This document shows, piece by piece, positions 17,307 to 25,267 of a stretch of 64,000 nt of DNA (positions are counted from its first letter, which is position 1; each line of letters begins with the position of its first letter). A program made the position numbers and the translations under genes. The notes beneath the pieces were generated by a model. The model did no database searches and was not told the origin of the DNA. It worked only from the letters and a program-made list of their open reading frames with translations. This DNA is from Flavobacteriia bacterium (GTDB lineage Bacteria > Bacteroidota > Bacteroidia > Flavobacteriales_D > Crocinitomicaceae): assembly GCA_947490145.1 (NCBI GenBank), contig CANLGD010000003.1, positions 1 to 64,000 of the forward strand, given 5' to 3'.

Positions 17307-17927
17307 ATAACTCTTCTTTTTAATGTCAATATTTATTTTGCGAAGTTAAATAAATTTTATGGAATAGACAGAATTTTGATTCAATTTCAATTACTGAAAA
17401 TTTAGAAGCAAATGTCTTATTTTTTAAAATGAATTATGGTTTAGTTCGTTAAATCGTGCCTCGAAAACGTAAATCTGGTACCTTTCGCAAAAAGTAAGCG
17501 TATAAAAATCGAGTGTTTGATCCGCCGCGGCGGAGAGTTTTGATTTTTTAGCGTCATTTATTGAAAGGTAGATGCGTTTTCAAGCACTAGAACTTAGCCA
17601 AAGGCGGTCTCAGCGAAGATACTTTTGGTTCTTTTTGGCAACTTAGCGAAGCGATCTCATGAACTTGTGAATAATGAAAAAGAACAAAAATTAGATTTCA
17701 GTATTAAATTCAGTTTTAGTGGCAGATATGGGTGTAATCAAAAAAAAATATTATTATTTGATTCAGAATTTTTATAAAAATTCAGGCGATTTCTTCTTAA
17801 GAATTAATTGTTAAAAAGTATTGAAAAAAGTCTTTACTAAATCAATTTTATTATACTTACTTTTGTTCTCAATTTATGATGAAATATTAAGTTTAGTTAT
17901 TAATAAATTGAATTCTTAAAGCGCAGT
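17307..17927. other. 621-base divergent intergenic region with nested inverted repeats
   Basis: I see no gene. The region between lpdA and carB must hold both promoters. It contains two structures: an imperfect inverted repeat (17456-17486 with 17563-17586) whose loop carries the palindrome TCCGCCGCGGCGGA, and a second hairpin (TTTTGGTTCTTTTT at 17623 with AAAAAGAACAAAAA at 17677). The middle part is much richer in G and C than its flanks. Confidence 0.75.
17456..17586. repeat. Dispersed palindromic element with GC-rich core
   Basis: The outer arms read GTGCCTCGAAAACG...ACCTTTC and, in reverse, GTGCTTGAAAACG...ACCTTTC. Inside is AAAAATC...TCCGCCGCGGCGGA...GATTTTT. The 14-base core is a perfect palindrome. 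Related cores are seen at 20.82 kb (ATCTGCATCGGCAGA) and 45.96 kb (ATCCACCACGGCGGA). Confidence 0.7.
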
Positions 17928-20744
17928 ATGCCAAAAAACAACTCCATCAAATCAATTTTAATAATCGGAAGCGGACCAATTGTAATTGGTCAAGCATGTG
18001 AATTTGATTACGCAGGTTCTCAAGCTGCTCGATCTCTTCGCGAAGAAGGGATTGAAGTTACCTTGATAAATTCAAATCCAGCGACAATTATGACAGATAA
18101 AGTTGTTGCAGACAACGTTTATCTTGAACCACTTGAACCAGAGAGTGTAATAAAAATACTTCAAAAGCACAAAATTGATGCCGTTTTACCCACAATGGGT
18201 GGGCAAACTGCACTTAATTTGTGTATTCAGTGCGAAGAAATGGGGATTTGGGAGGAATTTGGTGTTGATATTATTGGAGTTGACATTGCGGCAATTGAAA
18301 TTACTGAAAACCGCGAATCATTCCGAGAATTGATGCTTTCGATTGATATTCCAATGGCTCCTCAAGCTACAGCAAAATCATTTTTGGAAGGAAAAGAAAT
18401 TGCGCAGAAATTTGGCTTCCCACTTTGTATTCGTGCTTCTTTTACTTTAGGTGGTGCTGGGGCTTCAATCGTGCACGACCCAAAAGAATTTGATGGATTG
18501 TTGGAAAGAGGTTTACAACTTTCTCCAATTCATGAAGTCATGATTGACAAAGCACTTTTGGGTTGGAAAGAATTTGAGTTGGAACTTTTACGCGATGCAA
18601 ATGATAACGTTGTCATTATTTGTTCAATCGAGAATTTTGACCCAATGGGAATTCATACAGGAGATTCAATTACAGTTGCTCCTGCAATGACTCTTTCCGA
18701 CTCAACATATCAAAAAATGCGCGATATGGCAATCAAAATGATGCGTTCTATCGGCAATTTTGCTGGTGGTTGTAACGTTCAATTTGCTGTTTCACCTGAT
18801 GATGCAGAAGACATTATCGCTATTGAAATTAATCCTCGGGTCTCTAGGTCTTCTGCTCTAGCATCAAAAGCTACAGGTTATCCTATCGCAAAGATTGCAG
18901 CTAAATTAGCAATTGGATTTCATCTAGATGAATTAAAGAATCAAATTACTAAAACCACTTCTGCCCTATTTGAGCCAACCTTGGATTATGTTATTGTGAA
19001 AATTCCTCGTTGGAATTTCAATAAATTTCCTGGTACAGATCGAAAACTAGGACTTCAAATGAAATCAGTTGGAGAAGTTATGGCAATTGGTCGAACTTTT
19101 CAAGAAGCTCTTCAAAAAGCTTGTCAATCTTTAGAAATTGATAGAAATGGCTTAGGTGCAGATGGAAAAGAATTGACAAATCAAGATGAAATTTTACACA
19201 GTTTAGAATTTGCAAGTTGGAATAGATTATTTCATATTTATGATGCCATAAAACTTGGAATTCCTTTTAAAACAATTGTAGAAAAAACAAAAATTGATAT
19301 TTGGTTTTTAAAACAAATTGAAGATTTAATCAAATTAGAACGGAAAATAGAACGTTTTCACCTAGAAAATTTACCTAAAGATTTATTGTTCGAAGCCAAA
19401 CAAAAAGGTTACGCTGACAGACAAATCGCGCATTTAGTTCGTTGCTTAGAATCAGAAGTTTATAAAAAACGGCAGGATTTTAACATTCAACGTGTATATA
19501 AAATTGTTGATACATGTGCAGCTGAATTTGAGGCAAAAACACCATATTATTACTCAACTTTCGAATACGAAAATGAAAGTATAGTTTCTGACAAGAAAAA
19601 AGTAATCATTTTAGGTTCTGGACCAAATAGAATTGGTCAAGGAATTGAATTTGATTATTCTTGTGTTCACGGAGTATTGGCCGCGAAAGAATGTGGTTAC
19701 GAGACAATTATGATTAATTGTAATCCAGAAACTGTTTCTACAGATTTTGATACCGCTGATAAATTGTATTTTGAACCAGTGTTTTGGGAACACATTTACG
19801 ACATCATTCAGCATGAAAAACCTGAAGGTGTGATCGTACAATTGGGCGGACAAACAGCACTTAAATTAGCTGCAAAATTGGAACGCTACGGAATTAGAAT
19901 TTTGGGTACAAGTTACGAAGCTTTAGATTTAGCTGAAGATCGTGGACGTTTTTCAAAAGTTTTGGAAGCAAATAACATTCCTTTTCCTAAATATGGAATT
20001 GTTCAAGATGCAGAACAAGCATTGGAACTATCCGATGAATTAGGTTTTCCTTTATTGGTTCGACCTTCTTATGTTTTGGGTGGACAAAAAATGAAAATTG
20101 TCATCAATAAAGAAGAATTGGAACACCATGTTGTCGATATTATTGGTGAAATGGGTCAAAATCAAATTTTGTTAGATCATTTCATTGGTGGAGCAATTGA
20201 GGCTGAAGCTGATGCAATTTGTGACGGCGAAGATGTTTATATAATTGGAGTTATGCAGCACATCGAACCAGCGGGAATTCACTCTGGAGATTCTTATGCT
20301 TTACTACCCCCATACAATTTAGGCGATTTTGTGATGCAACAAATTGAAGATATAACTAAAAAAATTGCCATTGAGCTGAAAACTGTTGGTTTAATTAATA
20401 TTCAGTTCGCTATCAAAGAAGATAAAGTTTATGTCATTGAAGCAAATCCAAGAGCATCTCGAACAGTTCCATTTATCGCCAAAGCTTATGATGAACCGTA
20501 TGTAAATTACGCTACAAAAATTATGTTAGGTCATGCAAAAGTGAAAGATTTCACTTTTAATCCTAGAAAAGAAGGTTATGCGATTAAAATTCCAGTTTTT
20601 TCTTATGAGAAATTTCCTGATGTTAAGAAAGAATTAGGTCCAGAAATGAAATCTACTGGAGAGGGAATTCGTTTTATCAAAAACTTAAAAGATCCTTTCT
20701 TTACTAAAATCTATAACGAAAGAAATATGCATTTGTCCAAATAG
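17928..20744 (+). CDS. carB: Carbamoyl-phosphate synthase large subunit
   Basis: A 938-aa enzyme that makes carbamoyl phosphate from bicarbonate, ammonia and two ATP for pyrimidine and arginine synthesis. Two homologous halves are present, each opening with the family signature (SILIIGSGPIVIGQACEFDY; VIILGSGPNRIGQGIEFDYS) and each holding an ATP-grasp domain. It stops right after the second ATP-grasp domain, so the roughly 130-residue C-terminal MGS-like allosteric domain of E. coli CarB is absent; shorter CarB proteins are usual in Flavobacteriales as far as I recall. carA is not in the window. Confidence 0.96.
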   Translation: MPKNNSIKSILIIGSGPIVIGQACEFDYAGSQAARSLREEGIEVTLINSNPATIMTDKVVADNVYLEPLEPESVIKILQKHKIDAVLPTMGGQTALNLCIQCEEMGIWEEFGVDIIGVDIAAIEITENRESFRELMLSIDIPMAPQATAKSFLEGKEIAQKFGFPLCIRASFTLGGAGASIVHDPKEFDGLLERGLQLSPIHEVMIDKALLGWKEFELELLRDANDNVVIICSIENFDPMGIHTGDSITVAPAMTLSDSTYQKMRDMAIKMMRSIGNFAGGCNVQFAVSPDDAEDIIAIEINPRVSRSSALASKATGYPIAKIAAKLAIGFHLDELKNQITKTTSALFEPTLDYVIVKIPRWNFNKFPGTDRKLGLQMKSVGEVMAIGRTFQEALQKACQSLEIDRNGLGADGKELTNQDEILHSLEFASWNRLFHIYDAIKLGIPFKTIVEKTKIDIWFLKQIEDLIKLERKIERFHLENLPKDLLFEAKQKGYADRQIAHLVRCLESEVYKKRQDFNIQRVYKIVDTCAAEFEAKTPYYYSTFEYENESIVSDKKKVIILGSGPNRIGQGIEFDYSCVHGVLAAKECGYETIMINCNPETVSTDFDTADKLYFEPVFWEHIYDIIQHEKPEGVIVQLGGQTALKLAAKLERYGIRILGTSYEALDLAEDRGRFSKVLEANNIPFPKYGIVQDAEQALELSDELGFPLLVRPSYVLGGQKMKIVINKEELEHHVVDIIGEMGQNQILLDHFIGGAIEAEADAICDGEDVYIIGVMQHIEPAGIHSGDSYALLPPYNLGDFVMQQIEDITKKIAIELKTVGLINIQFAIKEDKVYVIEANPRASRTVPFIAKAYDEPYVNYATKIMLGHAKVKDFTFNPRKEGYAIKIPVFSYEKFPDVKKELGPEMKSTGEGIRFIKNLKDPFFTKIYNERNMHLSK

Positions 20745-20791
20745 AGCTTGTTTTAAAGTCCTCTTTTACCTCTGGTGCTTCCTGCGGAGGT

Positions 20792-20863
20792 GTCGTTATT
20801 TTTTTATAAATCAAATTTATTATCTGCATCGGCAGACTCAAAATTCGATTCCGAAAAAATGAC
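20792..20863. repeat. Long imperfect inverted repeat after carB
   Basis: GTCGTTATTTTTTTATAAATC...ATCTGC and GCAGA...CAAAATTCGATTCCGAAAAAATGAC pair around ATCG. The core ATCTGCATCGGCAGA matches ATCCGCCGCGGCGGA of the 17.5-kb element at 11 of 15 bases, so I place both in one dispersed family. Confidence 0.6.
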
Positions 20864-20906
20864 TATAAAGCAAAATTTAAAAGCAATCTCTTGTTAACTT
20901 TAAATT

Positions 20907-21158
20907 ATGGTAACAATTCTTCTTAGTATTTCTGGTCTTTTAAAAACTGTTCTGATTTTAATCGGAGTGTTTGTTGCCTTGCGCTTTTTAGGTCAAATGA
21001 TGATTGCAAAAAGAAATTTGGCAGAACAGAATGAATTAAAAGAACGAAAAGTACAATTAAGTAAAGAAAAGGCTTTTGTAGAGAAAAATACGGGGAAAAT
21101 TTCTATATCTAAAAAAGCAAATCAATCGGCAGAAGATATTGAATTTGAAGAAGTTTAA
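20907..21158 (+). CDS. DUF4834-like small membrane protein
   Basis: An 83-aa protein with one N-terminal transmembrane helix (about residues 3-28) followed by a charged, coiled-coil-like cytoplasmic tail ending EDIEFEEV. This layout fits the DUF4834 family of Bacteroidota; its function is unknown. A near-consensus TAACTTTA element is 10 bases before the ATG. Confidence 0.6.
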   Translation: MVTILLSISGLLKTVLILIGVFVALRFLGQMMIAKRNLAEQNELKERKVQLSKEKAFVEKNTGKISISKKANQSAEDIEFEEV

Positions 21159-21220
21159 TTTTAAATAAAAAATCCGTAATTAAGAAAAATTGAGGATTTT
21201 GAAACTGTAATTAGAACTTT

Positions 21221-21592
21221 TTATTTCTTAAAACTAATCGGTAAAACCATTTTAGATACAACTGGATTACCTTTAGCGTCTTTAGCTGGCGTCCATTTTG
21301 GCATTTTAGTAATAACATCTGTTGCACTTTTATCAAAATCTGCATCAATGCCTTTCAAAACTTTAACATCAGCAATTGAACCATCCGTTAAAATTTGAAA
21401 CTCAACATATACTTTACCTTCAATTTTTTTATTTTTTGGGTATTTCAAGCTTGTCTGAATGTAACTCATAAGAGCATCATTTCCAGTTGCATAACTTGCC
21501 TCAACACTTGGAGGGTTAGCTTGTTTTTCTACTTGAGCTGAGAGATTTGCTACGAAAAATAAAATTGAAAAGGCAAAAAATATTTTTTTCAT
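21221..21592 (-). CDS. Secreted protein with TonB C-terminal domain
   Basis: A 123-aa protein with a signal peptide (residues 1-19, cut after LSAQ) and a single TonB_C-like domain: SLKYPKNKKIEGKVYVEFQILTDG, VLKGIDADFDKSATDVITKMPKW and PISFKK. It lacks the membrane anchor and proline-rich spacer of a true TonB, so it cannot couple ExbBD energy by itself. Such free TonB_C domains are common in Bacteroidota and may bind receptors or peptidoglycan. The gene stands alone and converges on the DUF4834 gene. Confidence 0.8.
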   Translation of the reverse strand: MKKIFFAFSILFFVANLSAQVEKQANPPSVEASYATGNDALMSYIQTSLKYPKNKKIEGKVYVEFQILTDGSIADVKVLKGIDADFDKSATDVITKMPKWTPAKDAKGNPVVSKMVLPISFKK

Positions 21593-21769
21593 GATAACTA
21601 TTTTAAGATATTAAATAATAAAACAAATGTAGTAAAAAATTATGCAAAAAAAAAACAGAATTAAAAAATTTTATCCTTTAAATGAGATAGGATTAAATTA
21701 AAAAAATTGCCTATTACAATGTTTTAAGTATGATTTCTTAACATTAACTTAATATTGTAAAAAAAATCT

Positions 21770-21777
21770 TATTTTTG
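21770..21777 (+). promoter_or_regulatory. Probable promoter of the lipoprotein-VTC operon
   Basis: TATTTTTG matches TAnnTTTG and lies 26 bases before the ATG of the first gene. No clear -33 TTG was found at the right spacing. Confidence 0.45.
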
Positions 21778-21803
21778 TACAGCAAAACTAAAACTCTTTA
21801 TTA

Positions 21804-22211
21804 ATGAGAACAAATTCTTTATTTTTAATACTTACAATAATCTCAATTACCGTGTCTTGTAAAAAAGAAGCTGGTGTTGGCGGAAAAGCTTCGATTTCAG
21901 GTAAAATTTGGTATCAAGAATGGAATTCAAACTTTACAACTTTACAGCTAGAAAGAGAAGGTTATGACCAAGATGTATACATTCAATATGGTGATGAGAT
22001 TTCTTATGGAAATAGAATAAAAACAAGTTACAATGGGCGTTTTGAATTCAATTATCTAAGACCGGGAAAATATAAGGTTTACTGCTATTCAAAAGATCCA
22101 AGCGACAAAGACAATGTCAATCCGGATGCCATGATGGTTGTTTTAGATGAAATTGAAATTCTCGAAAAAGAACAAAAAATTGAATTAGACACCATGTTTG
22201 TTCTAAATTAA
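21804..22211 (+). CDS. Small lipoprotein with carboxypeptidase-regulatory-like fold
   Basis: A 135-aa protein with a lipoprotein signal: hydrophobic N-terminus and lipobox ITVSC, making Cys19 the lipidated residue. The body reads like a single beta-sandwich (ASISGKIWY...NGRFEFNYLRPGKYKVYCYSK), as in prealbumin-like domains of surface proteins. It opens a run of five same-strand genes ending with a DUF2490 protein. No function is known. Confidence 0.75.
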   Translation: MRTNSLFLILTIISITVSCKKEAGVGGKASISGKIWYQEWNSNFTTLQLEREGYDQDVYIQYGDEISYGNRIKTSYNGRFEFNYLRPGKYKVYCYSKDPSDKDNVNPDAMMVVLDEIEILEKEQKIELDTMFVLN

Positions 22212-22236
22212 TTTTAATAAACTTAAAAATTTCAAA

Positions 22237-22788
22237 ATGCTCAAATATTTTTATTCCCTAATTTTTATAGCTCTAACAGTTACATGTTTTTCTCAATCAA
22301 AAGGGAAAATTAAAAAATATAAAATTAAAAGTGTCACTGAAATTGCGATTGATTCTACCAACAAATCTCACACAGAATCTATCATTAAATTTGATTCAAA
22401 AGCAAACACTATTTTTGAAGAACAATTTTCTAAAAAAGGTAATTTAAAGAAAAAATACACAAAGAAATTCAATAAATATAATGAAATTGAAGAACACATA
22501 ATCTACAATGAAAAAAATGAAGTTTCTCTTATCATTAAAACAAAATATAAATTAGATAAACCAATTTTAATTTCTACTTCAAATTCTAAAGGGGAAATAA
22601 TTGAAGAAATAGAGATTAAATACAATGGATTTGGAGAAAAAATTGAAGAAATTAAATTTGATTCAAAACACATAGTAGTTCAAAAATCCATTTTTGAGTA
22701 CGACAAAAAAGGCTTAAAAACGTCCAAAAACACGTTTGATAGTTTAGGGAAATTAGTAGAAACAAAAATGTATACTTACGAATATTAG
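22237..22788 (+). CDS. Secreted protein with YD-like repeats, function unknown
   Basis: A 183-aa lysine-rich protein with a signal peptide (cut near TCFSQ). The body has spaced segments such as KKFNKYNEIEEHIIYN, KYNGFGEKIEEIKFDS and EYDKKGLKTSKNTFDSLGKL, which resemble the YD/RHS-type strand repeat. It is probably periplasmic or outer-membrane associated. It follows the lipoprotein gene by 25 bases and precedes the VTC gene by 15, so it belongs to the same operon. Confidence 0.65.
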   Translation: MLKYFYSLIFIALTVTCFSQSKGKIKKYKIKSVTEIAIDSTNKSHTESIIKFDSKANTIFEEQFSKKGNLKKKYTKKFNKYNEIEEHIIYNEKNEVSLIIKTKYKLDKPILISTSNSKGEIIEEIEIKYNGFGEKIEEIKFDSKHIVVQKSIFEYDKKGLKTSKNTFDSLGKLVETKMYTYEY

Positions 22789-22803
22789 TAAATCAATTTA
22801 ATC

Positions 22804-23565
22804 TTGAATTTAGAATTAGAAAATATATTAAATGAATTTGAGCCAATCGGTTTAAAGGATATGGATCGTGTTTCGTTAATGGATCGTATAGATGCAAAAT
22901 ATGTTTTTCACATTGAAGATTTGACTTCTTTATTGGATGAATTAAAAAAAGATTATGCAGTTTTGGATGTAAATGATACTAAAATTTCACAATACGAAAC
23001 ACTTTATTTTGATACTCCACAATTTGATTTATATCACTTCCATCAGCGAGGAAAATTCAATCGATTTAAATTCAGAATTCGAAAATACGTTGAATCGAAT
23101 TTATTGTTTTTTGAAGTGAAATTTAAAAATAATAAAGGAAGAACCAAAAAAAATAGAATTGTCAACGAAAACTTTGATTTTGAAGGCAACGAGATGATTA
23201 ATGACTTTCTACACAAAAATTCTCACTACGACATCAAACATCTGGAAGAGAAAATTTGGATAAATTATTCTCGAATTACACTTGTAAATAGAGAAATTGC
23301 AGAACGAGTTACAATTGATGTAAATTTACATTTCATGCATAATGAAATAAATAAAAGTCTAAAAGAATTTGTAATTGCAGAGGTAAAACAAGATAAGTCT
23401 GTTGATTCGCCCTTTGTAAAATTAATGCACAAATACCACATTCGAGAAGGATCAATTAGTAAATACTGTTTAGGAATAATGAATGTATACCCAGAATTAA
23501 GGTCAAATAATTTCAAACCTTTTCAAAATAATTTAAAAAAAATCGTCAAAAACCACGAGAATTAA
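22804..23565 (+). CDS. VTC-domain protein (polyphosphate polymerase-like)
   Basis: A 253-aa cytoplasmic protein of the VTC/CYTH-like tunnel fold. The N-terminus has RVSLMDRIDAKYVFH, typical for the VTC domain, followed by YETLYFDT, basic patches FKFRIRKYVES and EVKFKNNKGRTKKNR, and a late EVKQDKS. In yeast Vtc4 this domain makes polyphosphate from ATP; the bacterial relatives are not well characterised, so polymerase activity is inference. The start is TTG, which keeps the conserved N-terminal helix. A DUF4956 gene follows, a known neighbour pairing. Confidence 0.82.
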   Translation: MNLELENILNEFEPIGLKDMDRVSLMDRIDAKYVFHIEDLTSLLDELKKDYAVLDVNDTKISQYETLYFDTPQFDLYHFHQRGKFNRFKFRIRKYVESNLLFFEVKFKNNKGRTKKNRIVNENFDFEGNEMINDFLHKNSHYDIKHLEEKIWINYSRITLVNREIAERVTIDVNLHFMHNEINKSLKEFVIAEVKQDKSVDSPFVKLMHKYHIREGSISKYCLGIMNVYPELRSNNFKPFQNNLKKIVKNHEN

Positions 23566-23602
23566 TACTTTTGACAAATAAATTAAAAAATTAATTAAAA
23601 TT

Positions 23603-24208
23603 ATGTTTTTACCACAATTAGTGCTAGACACAACACTTTTCTCACAAGCTAATGTTTTAGAATTCGCTTTAAGATTACTTGTGAATATGGTTTCATGTTT
23701 TGTTTTAGTAAGATTTATATATTATCCTGTTTATAAAAATCGTGAATTCTTTTTCACTTTTACTATTTTTAATTTACTCATTTTCTTAATCATATTCTTA
23801 CTTCAAAAAGTAGAAATGAGCACTGGTGCTGGTTTTGGACTCTTTGCAGTTTTTAGTATGTTACGTTATCGCACTGAAGGGTTATCGATGAAAGACATGA
23901 CTTATTTGTTTTTGGTAATTGCTTTAGGATTTATTACTGCTGTTGGCCCTGGAGAATTTTGGCATGTTGCAATCATAAATGGTGTCATTTTATTCCTAAC
24001 TTATTTAATGGAAAGCAGCTTATTGCTCAAAAAAGAATTTTCAAAAATAATTCAGTATGAGAATATTGAGTTAATAAAACCTGAACTTCGAAATGAGTTA
24101 ATTGCAGATTTGGAAGCTAGAACTGGCTTGAAAATCAATCGAATCACCATCGATCGAATTGATTTTTTGCGTGATACAGCTTTATTAACAGTGCATTACA
24201 ACGATTAA
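23603..24208 (+). CDS. DUF4956 membrane protein
   Basis: A 201-aa inner-membrane protein. The N-terminal half has four to five hydrophobic helices (for example LLVNMVSCFVLVRFIYYPVY and FTIFNLLIFLIIFLLQ), with the conserved GFGLFAVFSMLRYRTEGLSMKDM linking them, and the C-terminal 60 residues form a soluble domain. DUF4956 proteins are commonly next to VTC-domain genes, as here, and may form the membrane partner of the VTC protein. That role is inference. Confidence 0.82.
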   Translation: MFLPQLVLDTTLFSQANVLEFALRLLVNMVSCFVLVRFIYYPVYKNREFFFTFTIFNLLIFLIIFLLQKVEMSTGAGFGLFAVFSMLRYRTEGLSMKDMTYLFLVIALGFITAVGPGEFWHVAIINGVILFLTYLMESSLLLKKEFSKIIQYENIELIKPELRNELIADLEARTGLKINRITIDRIDFLRDTALLTVHYND

Positions 24209-24211
24209 AAG

Positions 24212-24865
24212 TTGAAAGTAATCAGTTTTATAGTTTTCTTAATAATCTCGGCAAACGGATTATTTGCCCAAACAAGAGATTTTGGTATTTGGACAAATTT
24301 ATCTTTGGGAAAAAAAGTAAATAATCGATTGGATTTTACCTTGACCGAATCTGTTAGATTCGATGAGAATGCAACTCAACTTGCTCAACATTTAACAAGT
24401 TTAACTGCAAGTTTCAAAATCACAAAAAAACTATCAGTTTCTTCTACTTTGCGTTACGCTCAAAAATTTAAATACGATAAAAGCATTAATTTAAAGTCTC
24501 GTTTTCAGATTGGATTTCTTTATAAAGTAAGGATTAAAAATCTAGGAATTAATTTAGAAGAACGATTTCAAAGTCAATTGACGAATGTTAAAAGAGTTGA
24601 CAATTGGGAAATTCCATCCAATTATATGAGAACTAGAATTACTGTTAAATACGATTTCAAAAAGAAAATTGAACCTTTCTTTTCAACAGAATTATTTTAC
24701 AATGTTGGAGTAAATTTTGACAATTTAAGAAGTCGATTAGGATTTTCTTATGAAATTGACAAATTTCAAAGTTTCAAAGTTTTTTATATGATCGACAAAG
24801 AATTCAATGTTAAAAATCCAAGTACAAATTATATTTTAGGACTTGGGTATAAATTCTCATTTTGA
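24212..24865 (+). CDS. DUF2490 outer membrane protein
   Basis: A 217-aa protein with a signal peptide (cut after NGLFAQ) and a body of alternating beta-strands ending in LGLGYKFSF, whose terminal Phe is typical of outer-membrane barrels. The start FGIWTNLSLGKKVNNRLDFTL fits the DUF2490 family. The start codon is TTG, 3 bases past the DUF4956 stop, so it is translationally coupled. It ends the envelope operon. Confidence 0.8.
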   Translation: MKVISFIVFLIISANGLFAQTRDFGIWTNLSLGKKVNNRLDFTLTESVRFDENATQLAQHLTSLTASFKITKKLSVSSTLRYAQKFKYDKSINLKSRFQIGFLYKVRIKNLGINLEERFQSQLTNVKRVDNWEIPSNYMRTRITVKYDFKKKIEPFFSTELFYNVGVNFDNLRSRLGFSYEIDKFQSFKVFYMIDKEFNVKNPSTNYILGLGYKFSF

Positions 24866-24891
24866 GATTTGGATAAAAAACATTACTTTTG
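24861..24891 (+). promoter_or_regulatory. Consensus Bacteroidota promoter
   Basis: TTTG (24861-24864), a 19-base spacer and TACTTTTG (24884-24891) match the TTTG-N19-TAnnTTTG consensus exactly. The -33 box overlaps the end of the DUF2490 gene. It drives the small gene at 24910. Confidence 0.8.
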
Positions 24892-24909
24892 TGAAAAAAT
24901 AAAAATAAC

Positions 24910-25167
24910 ATGGCAAGTAAAAGAAAATTCAAAAGAGAACTAAATTATATGGTTTTTGACGTTATCGAAGAATGTTTTAGCGTACAACTTTACGATGAGA
25001 AAAAAACAGAAGTTACAAATCAATTAATTGACGAAGTAATTGAATTTAGAAATAAAATGGCTGCTAAAGTTCATGCGTCAAAATCTAAAAAAGATTTTAC
25101 TGCTTTAAATATAGAAGTAGAAGATGCAGCTGTTGATTTTATCCATAAAATTAATGGTTTACACTAA
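24910..25167 (+). CDS. Conserved small protein of unknown function
   Basis: An 85-aa soluble, mostly helical protein (KRKFKRELNYMVFDVIEEC at the start). I recall similar short proteins in Bacteroidota but know no function. It has its own exact-consensus promoter and a strong terminator, so it is a real monocistronic gene and likely well expressed. Confidence 0.75.
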   Translation: MASKRKFKRELNYMVFDVIEECFSVQLYDEKKTEVTNQLIDEVIEFRNKMAAKVHASKSKKDFTALNIEVEDAAVDFIHKINGLH

Positions 25168-25196
25168 AATACATATTTAGCAAAATAAATATTTTT

Positions 25197-25229
25197 AAAA
25201 AACGGGTTGAATTTCAATCCGTTTTTTTT
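25197..25229 (+). terminator. Terminator of the 85-aa protein gene
   Basis: AAAACGGGTTGA and TCAATCCGTTTT pair around ATT, followed by a T-run. It lies 30 bases after the stop codon. Confidence 0.9.
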
Positions 25230-25267
25230 ATTTTAGCACTCTTAAATTCAAAAACTAACGTTATCAT

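Noticed and set aside
21221-21592. Full energy transducer TonB
   Set aside because: It has a signal peptide and TonB_C domain only, with no membrane anchor or proline-rich spacer.
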